The notes beneath the pieces are model-generated. The model ran no database searches. It saw nothing but the letters and a program-made list of their open reading frames with translations, and was not told where the DNA came from. A DNA stretch of 64,000 bases from NCBI GenBank assembly GCA_965247075.1, contig CBDFGK010000003.1, positions 1,550,001 to 1,614,000 of the forward strand, written 5' to 3'. Both the position numbers and the translations under genes were made by a program. Position 1 is the first letter of the stretch. Each line of letters opens with the position of its first letter. This DNA comes from CBDFGK01 sp965247075. Lineage in GTDB: Bacteria > Pseudomonadota > Gammaproteobacteria > Pseudomonadales > Halieaceae. Below, in pieces: positions 60,783 through 64,000 of the stretch.

Positions 60783-61430
60783 CTATAAGTACCATTCAGG
60801 GCGGGCTCGTACATCAATCTCGAGCCCATGATTATCAGCCATTTCAGCAATTTGTGCCTGGATATCGTTACTGTAACAAATGACACCGACCAGTGCATCA
60901 GCAGGAACATGTTGGTGAATTAGCGCCTCAGCTTGATATTTTTCGAATTTCTCGGGGTCTTCGGGATCTCTTTTAAAATCTCGATCCTGGATTCTTTCCC
61001 AATCGATTTTATCGAGATCCTTCAATTGGCTATAAAAACTGGCAAGATCGGTATACGCATGGCGATCGGTGAATAGAAAATCAATTTTCATTTGGTCCAT
61101 TCTTGAAAGCGTACTTACCAAAATGCAAATCTCACGCCTCGCTCTCTGAGTGACGCCTCTTCCTGAAAAAATATTCATCATCATTGGTGAGAAGGGCGTG
61201 AAATAGAAGGGAACGTAATCGCTTAGGGTTCCGAAGGGTGCCAAGGGGACGTCCTTTTGCTTTCGCCCAGCGATTAAGTCGCTATCTCCTATTGGCAAAA
61301 AGTCAGGATCCTGCACTACAGAGCTTGCACAGTGAAGGCCGTTCGCAAAGATCCAGTTTAGGTTATCTTGATGGATAATTCGCCATATCAAAGCTTTGTC
61401 AGGGTTAAGTGTTGGATATCTGGGCGCCAT
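60783..61430 (-). CDS. darT: DarT toxin: ssDNA thymidine ADP-ribosyltransferase
   Basis: 215 residues of the DUF4433 family. NAD-binding is in ALIWRIIHQDNLNWIFANGL, the conserved FYFTPFSPMMMNIFSGRGV is present, and the region TDRHAYTDLASFYSQLKDLD leads to the ADP-ribosylation loop, with catalytic Glu expected in the C-terminal EKYQAEALIHQHV. It modifies thymidine in single-stranded DNA, blocking replication; DarTG systems give phage defence. AGGATA precedes the ATG. Confidence 0.92.
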   Translation of the reverse strand: MAPRYPTLNPDKALIWRIIHQDNLNWIFANGLHCASSVVQDPDFLPIGDSDLIAGRKQKDVPLAPFGTLSDYVPFYFTPFSPMMMNIFSGRGVTQRARREICILVSTLSRMDQMKIDFLFTDRHAYTDLASFYSQLKDLDKIDWERIQDRDFKRDPEDPEKFEKYQAEALIHQHVPADALVGVICYSNDIQAQIAEMADNHGLEIDVRARPEWYL

Positions 61431-61576
61431 TATCCTATGTTAAACCGGTTTTTATGTTTTGAGACCATTCCTTTCTAAAATCAGATGTGATTTCTTGGGC
61501 GATTGCTCGGCGGCGCATGTAGGGGTCTCTATACTGGCTGGCATTACTGGAAAATGTGTTAGGGAGTCCAAGCGAT

Positions 61577-61640
61577 ATGCTTACTGTTTTTAACGTCGGG
61601 CAAGGTGATTCGATGCTGCTGCAAGGATGTGCGGACTGCA
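61577..61640 (+). pseudogene. N-terminal scrap of an MBL-fold (ComEC-like) hydrolase
   Basis: Only about 21 codons survive: MLTVFNVGQGDSMLLQG, the characteristic start of ComEC/Rec2-like metallo-beta-lactamase proteins, then the sequence enters the end of an IS21 element. The 147-base gap to darT is divergent and should contain both promoters. Confidence 0.65.
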
Positions 61641-62436
61641 TGTTAAACTGCATCCAAAATTGACCCACTTACCCCCCATATTTGCATCGAATATTGACCC
61701 ATGTATACACCTGACTCTTGCGGACAGCGATGCAGGAGTTCCAGGGATTGATAGACGTGGATTTATTACGTGTAATCAGACGGCGGCATCTGCGTGAAGG
61801 CCGATCAATCCGGGAAATTGTCCGACGAACAGGTCTTTCAGGAAACACTGTTCGTAAATATCCGGCCAGCGGGTTAGTGGAACCGCGATATCCCCATCGC
61901 AAGAGCCCCAGCCGGCTCGATCCCTATGCCGATACCCTGCTTGGCTGGCTACAGCGGGAGTCGAAGCGGCACCGCAAACAGCGCCGCAGTGTCAGGCAGT
62001 TGCCTATCGATCTGGTGGAACCGGGCTATCCCGGCTCCTATGATCGGGTTGCCGCCTTTGCACGGGACTGGCGGTCACGCCGGCAGGAAGCCGAATTGTC
62101 GGCAGGCAAAGGAACGTTTGTTCCCCTGGTCTTCGCCCCCGGCGAGGCCTTCCGGTTCGACTGGTCTGAGGACTGGGTCGTCATTGATGGCTACGTGGAG
62201 CACACCAAGCGGGTCTCTTCGACGTGCCTGATTCTCTGTGACCGCAATCGCTACAGCGTTCCCGCTGCCTTCGCCAACAAGCCGGTCAGTGTGCGGGTTT
62301 ACGCCGGCCGAATCGTTGTGGTGGCTGAAGTCCAGGTTATTGCAGAACACACCCGGGTGTTCTCTCGGGATCATAAAAATGCCGGAAAGACGGTATATGA
62401 CTGGCGGCATTACCTGGCGGTCATCCAGCAAGCCTA
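61641..62436 (+). mobile_element. Truncated IS21-family element
   Basis: The left end has the multiple terminal repeats of the family: TGCATCCAAAATTGACCCA and TGCATCGAATATTGACCCA about 35 bases apart. Only a shortened istA remains; istB and the right end are missing. It interrupts an MBL-fold gene and is itself interrupted by IS630. The left boundary is estimated from where MBL homology stops. Confidence 0.8.
61730..62435 (+). pseudogene. istA: IS21 transposase IstA with internal deletion and truncated end
   Basis: Starts MQEFQGLIDVDLLRVIRRRH with the helix-turn-helix IREIVRRTGLSGNTVRKY and reaches the first catalytic Asp region FRFDWSEDWVVIDG. It then jumps to the C-terminal block RNRYSVPAAFANKPVSVRVY and YDWRHYLAVIQ, so about 200 residues holding the other catalytic residues are deleted. 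The final codons run into IS630. Inactive. Confidence 0.85.
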
Positions 62437-62949
62437 GTACAATGTAAATCTTAATACTTTGTATATAACTTGGTTGTTTGCTATAGTTACCCTCAATAAC
62501 CAATAATGAGGGTGACGACATGGCTCCGCGCTACAAAGTGACACTGACAAAAGAAGAACGGAATGAATTGGAGGCTATTTCAACTAAGGGAACGAGGGCG
62601 GCCAGAACAGTGATATCCTCTCGCGCCTTGCTCCTGCTCGATGCAGGCGAGTTTGGACCCAAATGGATTGTTGCAAGAGTTGCAGAAGCCTTGGGGAAAA
62701 CGACCCGAAGCCTCGAACATTTAAAAAAACGATTTGTTGAAGAAGGGCTTAACGCTGCCATTGAGCGAAAGAGGCGCGAGACACCTCCGCGAGCAATTCA
62801 ATTTGGAGGTGAATTTGAAGCTCGGCTATTGGCACTGGCGTGTTCAGAAGCGCCGGAAGGTCGAGAGCGGTGGACGGTACGGTTACTTGCGGAGAAGATG
62901 GTTGAATTGAAAATTGTACCGAGTGTTTCTCCAATGACGGTATGTAACA
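62437..62949 (+). mobile_element. IS630-family element interrupted by ISL3
   Basis: Begins near TAGTACAATGTAAATC inside the istA remnant; a TA target is present but the exact left end is not certain. Its transposase is cut at 62949 by ISL3. It is a different IS630 type from the copy at 32024. Confidence 0.7.
62520..62949 (+). pseudogene. IS630-family transposase N-terminal part
   Basis: About 143 residues: MAPRYKVTLTKEERNELEAI, a helix-turn-helix region ARVAEALGKTTRSLEHLKKR and a RWTVRLLAEKMVELKIVPSV linker. The DDE catalytic domain would lie beyond the ISL3 insertion and outside the window. Confidence 0.85.
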
Positions 62950-64000
62950 GGCTCTTCTCCGGTCTTGTGAGTGAAGATTAGGCCGCAACATAGAACATCG
63001 AGTCATTATCCGGTAGCGATGACTGCCTGATCTTGAGTTTGAAATACTCGGTATCCCTGATGCCTCTGGCGCGCTTGCGGATCATGCCGATACCGATGTT
63101 GCCGGCCTCGATCCTGGCGCTGGTGAGCTTGTGCCTCGCGTAATTGCAAATGCCCACACGGTGGTTTCTCAACGACTTTGCAAACTTCTTCAGGTAGAGC
63201 AGGGTCGATTGATCGGCTATCCGGCACCAGGCTTCCAGTCTCTCTTGCATCAGTTCGACAGTCTTTGATTCCCACAAGGCCTGAAGCTGTTCCTTCAGGA
63301 TATACAGCGTATTGAGATTGGCATTTTCATCCAATAGCCGTTGTAATTTTTGAGCCTGGGATTCGTTCAGTTTATCGGCGTTTTTCAGCACCAGGTAATG
63401 TGTTCCTGTTAACAATTTCTTGCCCTCTTTATTGGCCTTTCTAAACTCAATTCGCCGCTGATTGCTCAGAGCCTTGCTGTAGTTCTTCATAACGTGGAAA
63501 CGGTCAAACACAATGTCGGCATTGGGTAAGCAATCACGTACTGATTTCTGATAGGATGGCCCCATGTCCATCGCAACAGCCTCTATGTTTGCAGTGGTTT
63601 CTGCCGGAAGTTGCTTTAGAAATGCAGAGAACACATCAGCCGTTCGGCCCGTTTCCACCCCGATTAAATGCCCTTCGACCATGTCGTAAATCACCGTCAT
63701 GTAGTCGTGGCCCTTCGCCCTGGCCACCTCATCAACACCGAGGTACTTCAGGCCGGTCAGCTGTGTCGGATCGAGCGCCGGGAGACTTTCCTCCAGGTAC
63801 GCCTTGTCGATCTTTTTCACCGTCTCCCAGCGTATCCCCAAATGCCTGGAGACAGCCTGAATACTCATGTGGCGGCACAGGCCACTGATCATGCGACAGA
63901 AGCGGCGGGTGAAACGCCATCCCGTGTCAACAAACTCACAGCTCTCTATCCGCCGTTCGTTCTTGCTGATACATACTTGGGCCAGCTCCATTTCAATCAC
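62950..64000 (-). mobile_element. ISL3-family element, second copy, running off the window
   Basis: Starts with GGCTCTTCTCCGGTCTTGTG, the same end as the right end of the copy at 34730-36085, and is nearly identical to it over the visible 1050 bases but inverted. The two copies could recombine and flip the 27 kb between them. Confidence 0.93.
62978..64000 (-). CDS. ISL3-family transposase, C-terminal part
   Basis: 340 residues visible, ending NDSMFYVAA as in the first copy. Only a few residues differ (for example RRFCRM for RRCCRM, AYLEES for AYREES, NYARHK for NYAKHK). The N-terminus is beyond the window edge. Frame is intact. Confidence 0.93.
   Translation of the reverse strand: MIEMELAQVCISKNERRIESCEFVDTGWRFTRRFCRMISGLCRHMSIQAVSRHLGIRWETVKKIDKAYLEESLPALDPTQLTGLKYLGVDEVARAKGHDYMTVIYDMVEGHLIGVETGRTADVFSAFLKQLPAETTANIEAVAMDMGPSYQKSVRDCLPNADIVFDRFHVMKNYSKALSNQRRIEFRKANKEGKKLLTGTHYLVLKNADKLNESQAQKLQRLLDENANLNTLYILKEQLQALWESKTVELMQERLEAWCRIADQSTLLYLKKFAKSLRNHRVGICNYARHKLTSARIEAGNIGIGMIRKRARGIRDTEYFKLKIRQSSLPDNDSMFYVAA

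Noticed and set aside
61435..61668. 77-codon minus-strand frame between darT and IS21
   Set aside because: It lies over the MBL-fold remnant and IS21 end on the other strand and shows no recognisable domain.

Overview
The window looks like a chromosome segment of a gammaproteobacterium, most likely a marine Cellvibrionales-type lineage. The conserved order nrdR-ribD-ribE-ribBA-ribH-nusB-thiL/pgpA-ribA, the EttA, RadA and Dxs sequences, a PHA-system protein and a thiolase-like type 1 protein all fit this, but the assignment is inference because no rRNA gene is present. Housekeeping blocks are GC-rich and densely packed. Accessory blocks are AT-richer and full of insertion sequences.

Layout. 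1-2.6 kb: a partial NhaC antiporter, a transposase relic, and an overlapping pair of primosome-type genes (DnaT-like protein and replication protein P). 2.7-15.2 kb: radA, a cysteine synthase homologue, ettA, glyA, nrdR and the riboflavin cluster. The cluster includes a RibBA-like protein that has lost active-site signatures in both halves, a natural ThiL-PgpA fusion and a separate intact ribA. 15.7-32 kb: a complete type I-C CRISPR-Cas locus (cas3, cas5, cas8c with an internal cas11c start, cas7, cas4, cas1, cas2) and an array of 96 repeats by hand count, interrupted near its distal end by an IS1182-like element. 32-37.4 kb: IS630, a truncated ATPase, an IS4 element carrying a nested ISL3, and a decayed Xre/RES toxin-antitoxin pair. 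37.6-57.5 kb: dxs, a RAYT transposase unit, amidase, galE, xseB-ispA, a TetR/SDR pair, a second decayed RAYT, a luciferase-like/thiolase-like pair, a CDF transporter, GFA, a PHA protein, an AraC/diiron/aldehyde dehydrogenase group, ZIP, an ICMT-like protein and a DUF922 lipoprotein. 57.7-64 kb: a Fic protein, a MbcA/ParS antitoxin, the DarTG ADP-ribosylation toxin-antitoxin pair and a nest of IS21, IS630 and ISL3.

Two families of short palindromes are scattered through the housekeeping regions. Family A is a long hairpin whose outer end reads GGGGTCAGAGTAAAA. Two inverted copies of its arm flank the RAYT gene at 39.6-40.2 kb. Family B is a short GTAG-headed hairpin with a core like GTCGAATTTATTCGAC, typical of REP sequences. 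Both sit almost always at gene 3' ends, several supply the stop codon of the neighbouring gene, and several carry matched changes in both arms.

The most interesting signals are four. First, a 30/33-identical CRISPR repeat lies in front of cas1, and one of its substitutions creates the cas1 ribosome-binding site. Second, pairs of spacers in the array sample homologous sites of related invaders, differing largely by synonymous changes. Third, one spacer occurs five times with different neighbours. Fourth, the RAYT gene sits inside 40-bp inverted repeats and the solo family A hairpins look like its non-autonomous relatives.
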